Assembly: GCF_026151205.1 (NCBI RefSeq) | Contig: NC_087082.1 | Location: 3,376,001-3,440,000 of the forward strand | Direction: 5' to 3' | Length of the DNA stretch: 64,000 nucleotides | Origin: Bolinopsis microptera | Taxonomy: Eukaryota; Ctenophora; Tentaculata; Lobata; Bolinopsidae | In this document: positions 9,461 through 21,514 of the stretch, piece after piece | Layout: each line of letters starts with the position of its first letter | Numbering within the stretch: the first letter of the stretch is position 1 | Translations under genes and position numbers: made by a program | The notes under the pieces: model-generated | Database searches by the model: none | The model's input: only the letters and a program-made list of their open reading frames with translations | What the model was told of the DNA's origin: nothing

Positions 9461-10562
9461 CATTGACCATTGTTAATGATCTGGCCCGGCGCGCGCTACT
9501 TCGTAGCTCGTGACGTCGGGCCATTTCGACACAATTTGATGAGTTTGCGGGGAAAGCTTAAACGTGCACTATTAAATAATCAACACAGCCACGCCCCGCT
9601 TGATTGGACAATCAAAGATTTTGACTGCAACAATATTGTCTTCGAAAGATCACTACTTGCTGGTCACACACATGTCAGCGAAATTCCCCTAGTCTAGTGT
9701 TTTCCAAGTCTTGTTCTGTGAGAAAAGTATGTGTGAGAAAGTCTTTAATAAAATAAAATGAATGTATATTTTTGAATTTTTAACATTTAATTTGATAATG
9801 CAGTATAAAGAAATTTTTAATTAGCACTGTATAGTTTAAGATATTTATATTAGCTTATTATAACCATTGATACAACGAACATAATTTTTCAACAGCTCTC
9901 CAATATCCATCTTAAAGTTGCATCTTATATCCTCAAACTACACAATTTAAACTTAGGCATATATATAGTGTAGACTTTCTGTCACAACAAGACTGTAACC
10001 CATAGTAACAAACACAAACAGAACCCCTAACGTCTGCTAACAATTTTCTTCTGATCCTCATATGAGCCCTGTCTCTAAAAACTCAACTGAACTAGCGTTT
10101 TGGTGTGTGCAAAAGCTTTCAGGCACGCACATTCCCTGCCCCGTTAGTTGCCTGTCCCTTCAAAATCAAACTAACAGTCAAGGACAAAAAGTCATACACC
10201 AAATGAGCATTATATTTTTATAAATTGTTTTACATCTCTTTACTCTGTAAAATGTGCTAAAAATTAAATTTCTTGTTTCATTGAAAAATTTCTTGTTTCA
10301 TTGAGAAGAAAGCGGCGCGCGCTACTTCGAAGAAATTTAGACGAGTAACATCCGTCAATTATATCCATAAAATACTAGTTAATATTTTTGCTCAACTTCC
10401 TTGCTTGCCAGGTCGTTTTTATAATTTTCGGACGACAATGAGCCATTTAACGGATGTTACTCGTATAAATGTCTTCGAAGTAGCGCGCGCCGCTTTCTAA
10501 TTATTGATGGCAAGTGCTACGGAGTAGCGTGCGCCGGGCCAAACCATTAACAATGGTCAATG
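9461..10562. mobile_element. 1.1-kb TIR element with GC-rich inner ends
   Basis: The inverted ends run for about 47 bp: CATTGACCATTGTTAATG followed by TGGCCCGGCGCG on the left, with the inverse at 10514-10562. A few mismatches are present. There is no recognised coding sequence; the open frame near the left end (9470-9697) has no known similarity. The element contains a second inverted-repeat element at 10307-10498. Confidence 0.65.
10307..10498. mobile_element. 192-bp palindromic MITE nested in the 9461 element
   Basis: The outer arms (AGAAAGCGGCGCGCGCTACT and its inverse at 10479-10498) continue to CTTCGAAG. A second inverted pair lies inside: ACGAGTAACATCCGT at about 10341 and its inverse at about 10450. 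A solo half of the same end, CGCGCCGCTTTCTTC, stands at 9108-9122. A 19-bp direct duplication (TTTCTTGTTTCATTGA core) precedes it at 10266-10303. Confidence 0.7.
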
Positions 10563-11378
10563 AGTCATCCGAGAATTTGCCCACTTATTACATTTGATTC
10601 ACAATGTCAATCCTTCGCAGCTCGGCCCAATGGTGCATTTTGCCGATCTACCGTGGTTGCGAGAAGAATTATTTGATGCGCGGCGCGGCCCATTATATAG
10701 TGCATCGCGCTACAATTATTAGCATTATATATTACATTTATATTTTCATAAAATGCTTGCAAATATTAGGTATAATGCATAATACTCAATTATCATGCAA
10801 GTTACTTCCCACAAAAATTACATTTTTAACAAGGTATTTAGTATAATTTACTTGGTTGCAATGAATCACTAACAGTGAGTTTTTAAAAGTAAACGTCAAT
10901 AGTTTCTAGTATGTGCCATTTAATGACCTTGTACATTGCAAAATGGTCATTCAAGAAAAATTCAGTCAAAACAGTGAAATTTGGGTCGCAGAAAGCTAAA
11001 ATTCGAATATGTCCTACTGGTAGGACATATTCAAAATTCTCATTGCATCAAAGTTTTCTCCGAATATACTGCTTCTAGTACCTTGATGGCGACTTGTGTC
11101 ACTGTCACCGACCTCACTGATTGGTCACTGGTAAAATTCCAGTCAAAACCTCGAAATTTCGGTCAAGGGGACGACAGAAAAACTCCTTCAAAAATCCTCG
11201 AAAATCTCTTTTAATATTCTGATGATTTCCCATTTATCGATGCTTTCTTTGGGAATAGAAGTGTGAATACCTCAATCGTGTCTTGTGCCATCCTTATTGA
11301 CCTTGTAAGATGTTCATTCAAGAAAAATACAGTCAAAACAGTGAAAGCTGAAATTCGAATATGTCCTACCGGTAGGAC

Positions 11379-12377
11379 TTTGGTTTCTAATGGTGAAAAA
11401 CGGTGAAATTTTACAATTTGGAATCTCTATTCAACATAGAAATCATTCACCATTTTTCACCATTTCAATGTTTTGCTTTCGAAATGTCAAACTAAAATAT
11501 CAAATATGTATTCTGGTACTATACGACGATACCGAGAGCTCAGTTTCGATGTACCATACTTACCATGTTCACCAAAAGTTACCATGTTTGATGTACCTTA
11601 CTATCTATGATCACCAAAAGTTACCAGTTTTGATATACCTTACTCGCCATGTTCACCAAAAGTTACCATTTTTGATGGTCCTTACTATCCATGATCACCA
11701 AAAGTTACTAGTTTTGATGTACCTTACTCGCCAAGTTCACTAAAAGTTACTAGTTTTGATATACCTTACTCACCAAGTTTACTTAAAGTTACCGTTTTTG
11801 ATGTACATTACTCGCCATATTCACCAAAAGTTACCATTTTTGATGTACCTCACTTTCCATGTCCAATAAAAGTTACCATTTTTGATGTACCTTATTTGCC
11901 AAGTTCACCAAAAGTTACCAGTATCAATGTACCTTTCTCACCATGTTCAGTGTTCTCTAAAACTTACCAGTTTTGATATACCTTTTTCGTCATGTTCACT
12001 AAATGTTACCAGTTTAAATGTATCTTTCTCACCATTTTCACTTAAAGTTACCAGTTTCAATGTACCTTTCTCACCATGTTTTAACTAGTTTTGATGAAAA
12101 ATGGGATTGATAGTTTTCGGTGAAGCAAGTTTTCAAATTGTAAAACCTAGACTTACTTCAAATATAATGAAAGACATGTTTAATTGTTTCTTTGTATCTC
12201 AAAATCTGAGTTCAATTACCAAATATTGTTTTAGAGTGATAACACCAGGTCAAAACTAAAACTAGAAGTATATACTCATCGAATAAATGGTGAAAAATGG
12301 TGAAATTTTTAAAATTTGGAAACCATTTTTTTACACCACTTTTCACCATTTTACACCATTTTTCACCATTGGATACC
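11379..12377. mobile_element. 1.0-kb TIR element carrying a 42-bp minisatellite
   Basis: The element is inserted in the ~370-bp repeat with an 11-bp duplication, ACCGGTAGGAC, at 11368-11378 and 12378-12388. Its ends are imperfect inverted repeats (TGGTTTCTAATGGTGAAAAA on the left; the right end inverted gives TGGTATCCAATGGTGAAAAA). It has no transposase. The centre is a minisatellite (11565-12085). Confidence 0.7.
11565..12085. repeat. 42-bp minisatellite, about 12 units
   Basis: The consensus contains CACCAAAAGTTACCA, TTTTGATGTACCTTAC and a CCATGTT link. Because 42 is divisible by three, open frames read through it as a 14-residue periodic peptide (HQKLP..MYLT). This is a by-product of the repeat, not evidence of a gene. 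Confidence 0.85.
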
Positions 12378-12519
12378 ACCGGTAGGACATATTCAAAATT
12401 CTCATTGCATCAAAGTTTTCTCCAGATAAACTGCTTCCGCTTCAAAAATCTCTTTTAATATTCTGATGATTTTCCATTTATCAATGTTATCATTGGGAAT
12501 AGAAGTTTGTGTACTATCG

Positions 12520-13128
12520 CAGTGGCGGCTCGTGGGGAGCTGGCTGGCAGTTTTTGGGGTCAATCGATGGACGGGGGGAGGGGAGAGGGGGCTTGGGAGC
12601 CGGCTCAAGCTGATCCCTCCAAACTACGATTACATTTACACACAGGGCCTTGTAAAATGTAATGTGTAACACTTTACAGGCGACAGCAAACTAAATACAA
12701 AAAACTTATAACATGGGTGAGATGAAACAGGAACACACACGTTGTACGATCTCAGCCGCCGCAGTTTCATCTATCACTCTTAAATTGCAAAGGGTCCTGG
12801 ACCCCAAATCGAGGCAAATCATATGATTACCTGTAGTGGAGATTGCGCACGATGTGCTTTGTAACGTTTACAATTAACTATGTGTTCTTTTAAAACTGCG
12901 CGGCTGAGTAGTCCAGAGTTGGATTGGACTCCCTATACAACACAATTTCTCGAAGGATCATGTGGTGCGCTCTTAATTAAACGTATGTTAGTAAATGAAG
13001 ACCTTTTATTGCGATTTGTTATTTCCTAACACTATTACTAATTACTATTTCTATTTTAAGCCACCAGCCACACAGATAATAATTTTAAGGCGTCCTCGGA
13101 GCCTGGACGCCCTCAATAGCCGCCTCTG
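12520..13128. mobile_element. 609-bp hAT-like non-autonomous element
   Basis: The ends are CAGTGGCGGCT and, inverted, CAGAGGCGGCT, typical hAT termini. The flanks TACTATCG and ACCTATCG fit an 8-bp duplication with two changes. The intact repeat copy at about 11259-11285 reads straight across the site. It has no transposase. Confidence 0.7.
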
Positions 13129-13260
13129 ACCTATCGAGTCTTGTGCCATGTCAGTGACTTGTATGATGGTCATTGAAGAAAAATTCAGTCAGAACAGTGG
13201 AAATGTGGATCACAGAAAGCTGAATCTGGAAAATTTCTTTCGTAGGCCATTTTTCGAGGA

Positions 13261-16200
13261 AATTCGGTAGGGATAGCCAATAAGAAACCAATATATATAT
13301 AATTTTAAAATCCCTGTTACCAAGATAATTGATTGCTGTAATTGATTGAATGATAATGATTTGTGCAGTTTATTTTGTAACAAGATTACTTCTCTATAGA
13401 AAGAAACCTAAAGACAAGTACAAAGCCCACCTGTGTACATATATGAATTGGTCCCGGCAGGTGAATACATTGTGTTAGACTCGCTAAATATTCGCTAATT
13501 TGATTGACTTTTTCTTCTTTGTAGCACATTTGGCCAAATTAAGCTGTTTATTATATTTCCTTATAAATATAATCTGATTTTTATTTTACATGTTGTGTCG
13601 GAACTGTTGAGCTGTGATTTAAAGTGCTGTAAAACATCGTACTCTGGGCCATGAATTTCGGGTCCAATTTATTCTCTGCAACCTCTTGTTTTCAGCACAA
13701 CTACCCTCAAATTCAAGCCAGAAATTTGAAATGACAAGTTTCAGAAATGTCGGTACTGAGGTGATGTTTTACTGTGTAGACCTTCCATGAATACGAATAT
13801 TTGATATATAATCACTTGACGTAGAGTGGAGTGCTCTATTTCAGCTACTCGATGGTATTATAAATTTCCACCTTGTGATTTATCATTCTGTCCTAATCAG
13901 TCTCAATTCTCAAGAGGAGATTTAAATTTTTCCAGCGGCCGCTGTTAAAATATTTTCAATGCACCGAATAAGACGCACACCCCTACAATTATATACCATA
14001 CATGATTTCACAATCGTAACTCTATCGTTATCTGACGTCGCCATGCGAACGTGTTTCACTACCTGAGTCTTGAGAGCTGCGCATGTGTCAGCCATTGAAC
14101 AAACTGTTAGATAAACAAGTTTATAGTCAAATTTAGCAACGGAAATTGGTATTTAATGGATATAATCCAATTGTGACTGAACAATTATAGTCTGCAAGTC
14201 ATGCCTGAACTCCCCAAATTACATTAGCAGAGTCAGTCTTGTTAACCGGAAAATAAAATATTGAAATAGAGCTAGACAGAGATCAATATTTGAACTAAAT
14301 GATTTGTTAATATGATGAAAGCTCAGGTTAAACGATATGCTCATCTTCCTAAATATTTGTTTGAAAATTGAATTCGATTTGTGGGTCATTACCTGTCATT
14401 CTAATTGCATCGCATGAATAAATTTTTATCGCAGACCATCTCCATTTGGAAATAAAAAGTCCGAGTTCTATCACGCCCACTTCCTTTCAGAAGAAACGAG
14501 AGAGTGCATCCTTGTGATCAACGATTTATTTCCAATTCTTATCTTTTGAATTCTGTTCCATTCCTGGGGCTTCGTGTTTTTTAAAACTTGAAAAATAATT
14601 GGACTTTTTACTTTACTCTGACTGTTCCTGTGTGTTTCTTTTTCAGCTGTAAAATTAAAAAAAACATAAAACAAACTCTTATTCAGGTTACTAGATTTGG
14701 GTAGAAAAATATTTTATGTCCGTTCGAGTATATCACGTCTATCTTCGGTAAACACAGCGTGTGTAGTTCTCTATGACGGCTTGTCAATAGCTAAGATTGT
14801 CTATTGTATGTGATGCTTGAGAACGCCAGTCACTCTATTCTGTGTTAGGGGCTTATTATCGGAGGTGGTGTTAGTAGCCTCCGATCTCTTGCTACAGTAA
14901 TCGGGGGTTCCACGCGCTCGAGAGCAAGCTATAGAGAGTACATCGGAGAATAGTGCATATTTATAAGTGTGACATATGAGACAGTTCGTAGCCCCCCACT
15001 GGACGTGCTTCCAATCTCCCACACGTCCCCAAAGGGCAAGATAACAGGTATAAATGCCTCCTGAATATCATTATTTTATTATTACAAACTTGAAAATAAT
15101 AATCCTGTTACTCAGCGAGTAATCTTGTTCCTCAATTTGCAGTACACCCCTCAATTATCATAGAACAAGTTGTCACTAGTAGCTGGTATGCTCTTAAAGC
15201 AGCAAACATTGTTTACTAAAACAGTATAACTGTGCCATTTGCCATTAAATTTCTGATTGAATAGTTGCACGTAACCAAAACAGCTCTGGCTGTAACTCTG
15301 GCTGTATCTACCAAGTTAACTAATAGCAGAAATGATTACGTCAGTTCGATTTGTCACGTTGTGTTAGAATTGTGGGAAAAACGTCGCTCAACAAATAAAT
15401 AGTATGTGCTTTTTATATTATACTACTTATTGTTGATGGAATGTATAAAGGTTATTAAGGTATAAGTGAAAGTTCTAGTATAGTACAGTTATATGCCAAT
15501 AAGGGTTTCCAGATAAACTGGTTTCCGGAAAAATAGGGCATACTATTAGTAGGTATGTGACGATCTCTATAGATTGTGATACCACGGAACAAACTTAGAA
15601 ATAATCCTGTTACTCAGCGAGTCCGATCGGGTTACTTAACCCTATGTACAGTCCTCAATTATCGTAAAACAAGTTGTTACTGGTAATGGTATACTTCAAG
15701 CGGTGAAGAGTACAACTGGCAATCTGCCAATAACTCTTAAATTGAGTAGTTGCATCTCTGGCTGTAGCTACCAAATCAACTAATAGCTTGATTTAGATCA
15801 ACGTGTTTGGCAGCCGTTAAGGGTGATACGACAAAAATGGATTTCAGTAAATCATGTACTCTACTATTATAGTATGATACTTATCACATAGTAAATCAAT
15901 ATTAGGTAGAGGAGAAAGGATACCAGAAGATTGTATGTACATATTGCAAATTTTAACAGCTCAACTTCCAGTTCTTTGATGAGCTCTTCGATGAGTCTAG
16001 TTCTTCCATGAGTTCTTCGATGAGTATAGTACTCAATTGATTTGTCTCCACTTTAAAAAAGAAGAATAGTAATAGAGGGAACAGTAGTCATTACATCCTG
16101 AATCATTCAGTTATCAGAACAGAATACCAAAACAGTAATTTCCGCGTTGTCCCGAAGTTCAGATTTTTTATTCGGATTTTATTCATCAAGATACAAGATT

Positions 16201-19200
16201 AAGTTTTTTTCATCAACTCATTTAGATGCAGCAGATGTTTAATTGCTAAACTTGGTCAGTTGGTCACGCCTTTCATATTGAGCTGCAGTGATAAGTGGTG
16301 GTAAATCTATTTAACAGTGATCCATCCTCTATAGTGAAGTAAAGGCCTTAAAACAGTAGAAAGTTTGGAAAAACAAATGTTGGCATGGTAATTGGCAAGG
16401 CGTGGCCCATACCAGGGATTGCCCTATCCCAGCTGTTCTCACATGGGTAATATACTATGTTGGATATATAAGCTCAATGTGGGAAGACATACATCGGAGT
16501 TGACTGTTGATTATTTGGCCTTGTTGCACAATGTATCCTTGTAGATTAGAAATAGAAGACAGCTTGAAGATTTTTGAGGCTCGTTTTTGTGGTTTTCTGT
16601 TCCTGACGGTGTAGACTTACTTTGATGTGATATCCGAATTTTATCACTAATTAATTTTAAATCTCTGCCGGCGTCGTTCGTCGTAAGCTTTTAAAGTTTT
16701 AATGCCAACACAGAAACTTGCACTACAATTTGAATCAACTTCACGATTGTAAATTATAGTGTTCAATGGCTATTGGCATATTGATATAGGCCATTTCTAG
16801 GATATAGCCTTAACAATAGCATTGAAAGCTTGGAGCTGCTCAATTTGTGTACATTGTTCGTGATTAATATTAGTTCTACAAAACCCGTTTGACTAGCAAA
16901 TTGTCAATAAATCGAATAAACAGGAACTTGGAAAATGGATAAAATAATTCCAAAACGAGGCGAAAAAAATGCAGTTACCGAAAAAAATGCAGATATCAAT
17001 ATTCCTTCCATAATTCAGTTTTCTGTCTAGAATCTATATTAAGTTACAACGACATAATATTTCAAATCAACTGCAACACGCCGGGAAAATTCTTCCTCGG
17101 AATAAGCATTTCCATCAGCAGAGCGATATCCCAGGTTAGGTCCTTGAAATATTAAATATAGACTGGAATTGGAAGTTAGAACAGGAATAGGCATAGATTA
17201 AACCTGTTATAATTATTTCGTTTTGAACTAGATTCGATTATTACACTTGCAATGTCCTGACCGAACTATCCATGAGATGTTCAGCTCCTAGAACGATTAA
17301 CAGAATCACATCTAAACTAGAAGCATCCCTGCTATCGTCAATTTAACAACAAATCAGATATGAACAGACCAGAAAAGCTTCCTATACTATATTATTTGAC
17401 AAGCTAGTCGACCAACGAACGTTCTCGTTTTATATGGTTAGTTTCGTATGCAGGTTCCCATCAGCTCTCCTAAAATCTGCCCCAGTTTCCCTCATTCTTA
17501 AAGGTTTACTATTTTACATTTCTATCTTCTATTCTATTATACTGGGACATGTCATTCTTGGTTTGCCATATATTACAAAATGCTTTAACCTTAGGTTCTC
17601 AACATCCAACTCAAGATTATTCGCTCCGACAACCGAGTTATTATACTATTAAAGCCACCGGAATTCCTTTGTTTTGATAATGAAACCGGATTTTCCGGAT
17701 ATTCCTAAAGTCGTTAACCAGTATTACAGCGAAACTTCCCTGGACAAAATACTAAAAACTCCCTTCTGCAATTAGATTGAATAATCTCAAAGTTTTATGA
17801 ATCGTTTTCTTAATCCGATAATCTGATCATTTGATCAGCAGAGTGACTCGTCAATAAAATTCCCCTCCATTTCTGGATCCATAATTTTCGTTTAAGCTCG
17901 CTCCGTCGCTCGTTCGACGGGTTGATCATACGACTCAACAGGCTTACCTTGAATTCATTTTGAACATAAGCAATTTGTTTTGTTGCAGAAATGCTGGCTC
18001 ATTGCCTTCAAATATGCATGCTACGCGGAGACGGGAACTCGTTGAATATCAGAATGCTTTCACCGTTGTTTCTATGACATACCAACCTTTGCACATAAGA
18101 AACGTTTTAAATTTACGAGTACTTTAGGAATAGTTTGCACACAGAATCACCCTTATTAATAAACTGGAGGTACCTTTCGAGACAATATTTAAATGGTACG
18201 AAAGTCGTGGTTTTTCGAAGAAAATAATATCATTACTTCCGGGACTTACTAAAATTTAGGTCACCATCATTTATTTTCCATATTAATTTTTACTTATTCT
18301 CCTTAATTTTTATGATATTATATCGATTTCCTATCACTTATCAATATGTAAGTTCTAAAATATGATTCATCAAAACAATTAATGAACACTAGTATTCGAT
18401 CATGAGTGCTTTTAAAAATTGGACACGTTCCATTAAAAATAGGCAAGCTCTGTCAATACTTTATTGGCCATGGCGGTGAAATTTCGGGATTAGTGCATCT
18501 AGTGGAAGATAAAAAACTACACTTGTCGGGTCTCCTATACCCTTGGAGGATTATAAGTTATGTTAAAGGGCTTCATTTGTGTAATATTAGAGGAGATGAA
18601 CAATATCACCAAATAACTGATTTAATTTGGGGTTACGAAATGTGACGGTTTTTGGTATTAAAATCTTTCCATATTTTCGTTTCCAAATCATTTAATCAAC
18701 GAATTATGTCAAACATTAATATGTCTCGTAGGTAAACGGTCTCTCGCAATTAGTAGAATGAGACGAACATTTCCTGTTCTACGAAAAAACTGTAGACTTT
18801 AAACAAAGTTTGCAAAGGATCGTTTTCGCAAAACGCAGAGGGACAAATAGAATCAATAATTCAATCTTAATTTTTCTCCGATCTCCTTAAATATTCAGTG
18901 GATTCAGTTGCATGATCTATTTTAAGCTCCGTAACTAAGGCTATTTTTACGGAAACAAGATTTTCCGGAATTGTTGGCTCAGCCCTGCATAACATAATCC
19001 AGCTCAACTACAATTAATACTAACCAAACCGGGCAAACTCCCCTCGTCTCCCTAAAAAGGTAACCAACCGGCTTGGTTGCTATTACACCTGACTAAATCC
19101 TGACCTTGTCATTGGCTGACCGTTCCGGCGTCCCTCCAAATAAATACGTGTTCTTGACGGAACTTGTTTATTAAATTGCTTTACCATTGTTTGTGCTCCC

Positions 19201-19727
19201 TACATACTCCCTCCTGGAATGACCTGAGTAACCTCTCAAGGGGACTGCTGATGTTGGTGGCTTTTGCGTGTGGTCATTCCAGCCTGACTACAGGTGACTC
19301 GCACTTACGTTCACCCACCGTATAAAATGCTCAAATATCATGACCTTTACTTACTCATTACTCAAGTTTTACCCTGCCGCTGTTTATTGCTTATTTGCTT
19401 GCTTATGATCTTTTAAATTTACAGTGATGCGTGGGTGTCAGATGATTATGGTTAGTCATGACTCTTGAGAATCTGAGAATTTCCATAAGTTGGTCGTGGT
19501 ATTTATTATTGAGCCATAATTTCATAAACCACAATAGGTCGTTAGTGTAGGTAATGAATAGCGCTGTTTTGCTGAGGTATAAGGATGTTGCTGTAATTCT
19601 TAAATATGTTTATTTAACACTGTTTGGCAGCTCATTGTCAAACCTATTGTTTTATATTCTGTTTATATTCACAACTTCTCAACCTGTTCATTCAACATGC
19701 CGTTAGTCAATACCATGTGTGTACAAA
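13261..19727. other. 6.5-kb stretch without a recognised gene
   Basis: I see no frame with recognisable similarity or plausible exon structure on either strand. It contains a diverged direct repeat (about 15103-15200 and 15598-15700, sharing AATCCTGTTACTCAGCGAGT and CCTCAATTATC). It also has short TTCTTCGATGAGT repeats near 15970-16025. Part of it may be the upstream region or a 5' untranslated exon of the gene at 21515. Confidence 0.5.
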
Positions 19728-20495
19728 GTTATAAACCCCTCCGGGGATAGAATAAGATTATGATAATCCGCTCCCGCTAAATAGATTTTGTGATAATCCG
19801 GCTCCCGCTGTTTAGTTTTTCCCGCTGAATGTGTATAACCCGGCATAGTTTCTTAATCCGCCCCGCTTATTTGATACAGATTTGTTTTGTTTTGTATTCA
19901 CCGAGGAATTTCAACCGCGCACTGTTACGTGGTTTTGATGATGTGTATCACGTGACTACTACTACGACGCGCATTGGTTAAAAAATGTAACGTGACTATG
20001 GCTTTAAAGTAAGAACTATAAAATACACTTTATCTACGTATCGTCTAATTGCAGGCGCTGCAAAACCCACCACACTGCTTCATTACTTAAACTCTTACTT
20101 ATTGTATTGAACAGTTCCGAAACTTTGTCTCGACGGTTACATTGATTTTGTCCGGTTAATTTTGTCGTTGTTTGATATGAAGCCATGTATTGTAGTCGTT
20201 TTTACTTTGATGAACTTCATGACCACGATATCATTATTAAGCTCCACCTTTTATCGTTGCCAGGCTTAACTCGACGCCCCTATCGATATTCATTCAAACG
20301 TTCTGACTGAGGGAATAATGTTTAGATATAACGCCATTTTCAAATGTATAGTACCTAGTTGTACTTGTATTACTATTTATTTGTAGGTAGGTCCCAATTC
20401 CATTTCATATTTTCCATACTGATCTCATATAGCTAGAATTAGAGTAAAATGTTCAAATTTGTTGGACCTAGCACTAACCCGGAGGGGTTTATAAC
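19728..20495. mobile_element. 768-bp TIR element, GTTATAAACCCCTCCGGG ends
   Basis: The left end GTTATAAACCCCTCCGGG is mirrored exactly at 20478-20495. Inside the left end, GATAATCCG(G)CTCCCGCT occurs twice in direct orientation. There is no coding sequence and no clear target duplication. Confidence 0.6.
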
Positions 20496-20519
20496 ACATA
20501 ACACCGGCACGCTTAAGTT

Positions 20520-20640
20520 ATTTTAAAATAACCCCTCGTGCTAAAGCACGTCGGGGTTATTTGTCTAATATCCTCGTGCTTCGCACTCGAATTTATTATA
20601 AAATTTTACCCGCGTCGCGGGAAAATTGAAATATATAATC
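20520..20640. repeat. Cluster of hairpins
   Basis: Adjacent inverted repeats: AAATAACCCC..GGGGTTATTT with an inner CGTGC..GCACG, then CGTGCTTCGCACTCG, then ATTTTACCCGCG with its inverse CGCGGGAAAATT. They lie 25 bp beyond the 19728 element and 0.9 kb upstream of the SAM synthetase start codon. Confidence 0.6.
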
Positions 20641-21483
20641 CTGCGCATCCGGGGGTATTGGTGTGTTAATTACTCTTTTCATCAAATTATCGAGCTTAAC
20701 TGATCTGGTAACGCTAATTTTCATCAGACCTGTCGGAGATTATTGATAAGTGATAGCAATTCATCTCGGTATACGAGATGTAACCGTACAAATTCTATTA
20801 TTACTTTTACAATTATGTACAAGACTTCTCCGTTGAGAATCTGCCAGGTGTTTAACCTGAAATAATCAGAAATCAAAAGCCCTTTTTGATCGAATTTTGG
20901 ATATTGCGATACTGAAAGAAACTTCTCACCAAAATTAAGTACAATACTGAACATTTGCCAGGAACTACACGTGTTCAACTTTAATAATTCAGAAAATCAA
21001 ACGCCTTTTTGATTTAATTTATACGATTATTCGATACTGAAAACCACATTCTCTCCTTCTTTTCTCATCTAACTGCCCTCTGAACGATTTCAAGCACACG
21101 TAGCAGATTCAACAGAAAACTCTTCAAACTTAATTACCGGCCCCTGTCACCCGGTACAAATACTGGACTCCATCCATATTAAATAACGTCATAATAAACA
21201 GTCTGTGCGTCATAACACACTTAGTGACAGTGTGGGTATGTTTAACTAGGAGTGTGGTTTGTTTCCAAATTTTAGTCATGTAAAGCACATGGTTTTGTTG
21301 TCTGTTGAATTTGTCTCTTTTTCGTTGCGAGCCCCTTATCTTGCTGTTTGCTGATTTATATGTTTTGAAACGATTTTAAATGTTTTGTTAAATGGAAGTA
21401 GAATGGAACCAGAGTGATTCGCTGGGGTGAAGCATATTCTACTGACACTTATATCTGGTAGCTGGTAATAATATCAATAACAC

Positions 21484-21514
21484 TTTTATTTACTTTTAGC
21501 TAGCCAGAAAAGAT
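21484..21514 (+). promoter_or_regulatory. Likely 3' splice site of a 5'-UTR intron
   Basis: The sequence CTTTTATTTACTTTTAG stands 16 bases before the ATG at 21515, a good pyrimidine-rich acceptor. This suggests the coding start lies in the second exon and the promoter is further upstream. The first exon could not be placed. Confidence 0.45.

Larger units (their letters stand above)
10912..13260. repeat. Tandem array of a ~370-bp repeat, broken by two transposons
   Basis: Copies start with GTGCCAT at 10912, 11285 and 13144. Each continues with a CATTCAAGAAAAAT-type stretch, then GAATATGTCCTAC.GGTAGG, then TTGCATCAAAGTTTTCTCC and GGGAATAGAAGT. The middle copy is interrupted at 11379-12377 and again at 12520-13128, and the third is partial. 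The uninterrupted first copy provides the empty site for both insertions. Confidence 0.75.

Noticed and set aside
17655-18985. Possible TIR pair around CCGGAATTCC and TTCCGG motifs
   Set aside because: Only about ten bases match with gaps, too weak for an element call.
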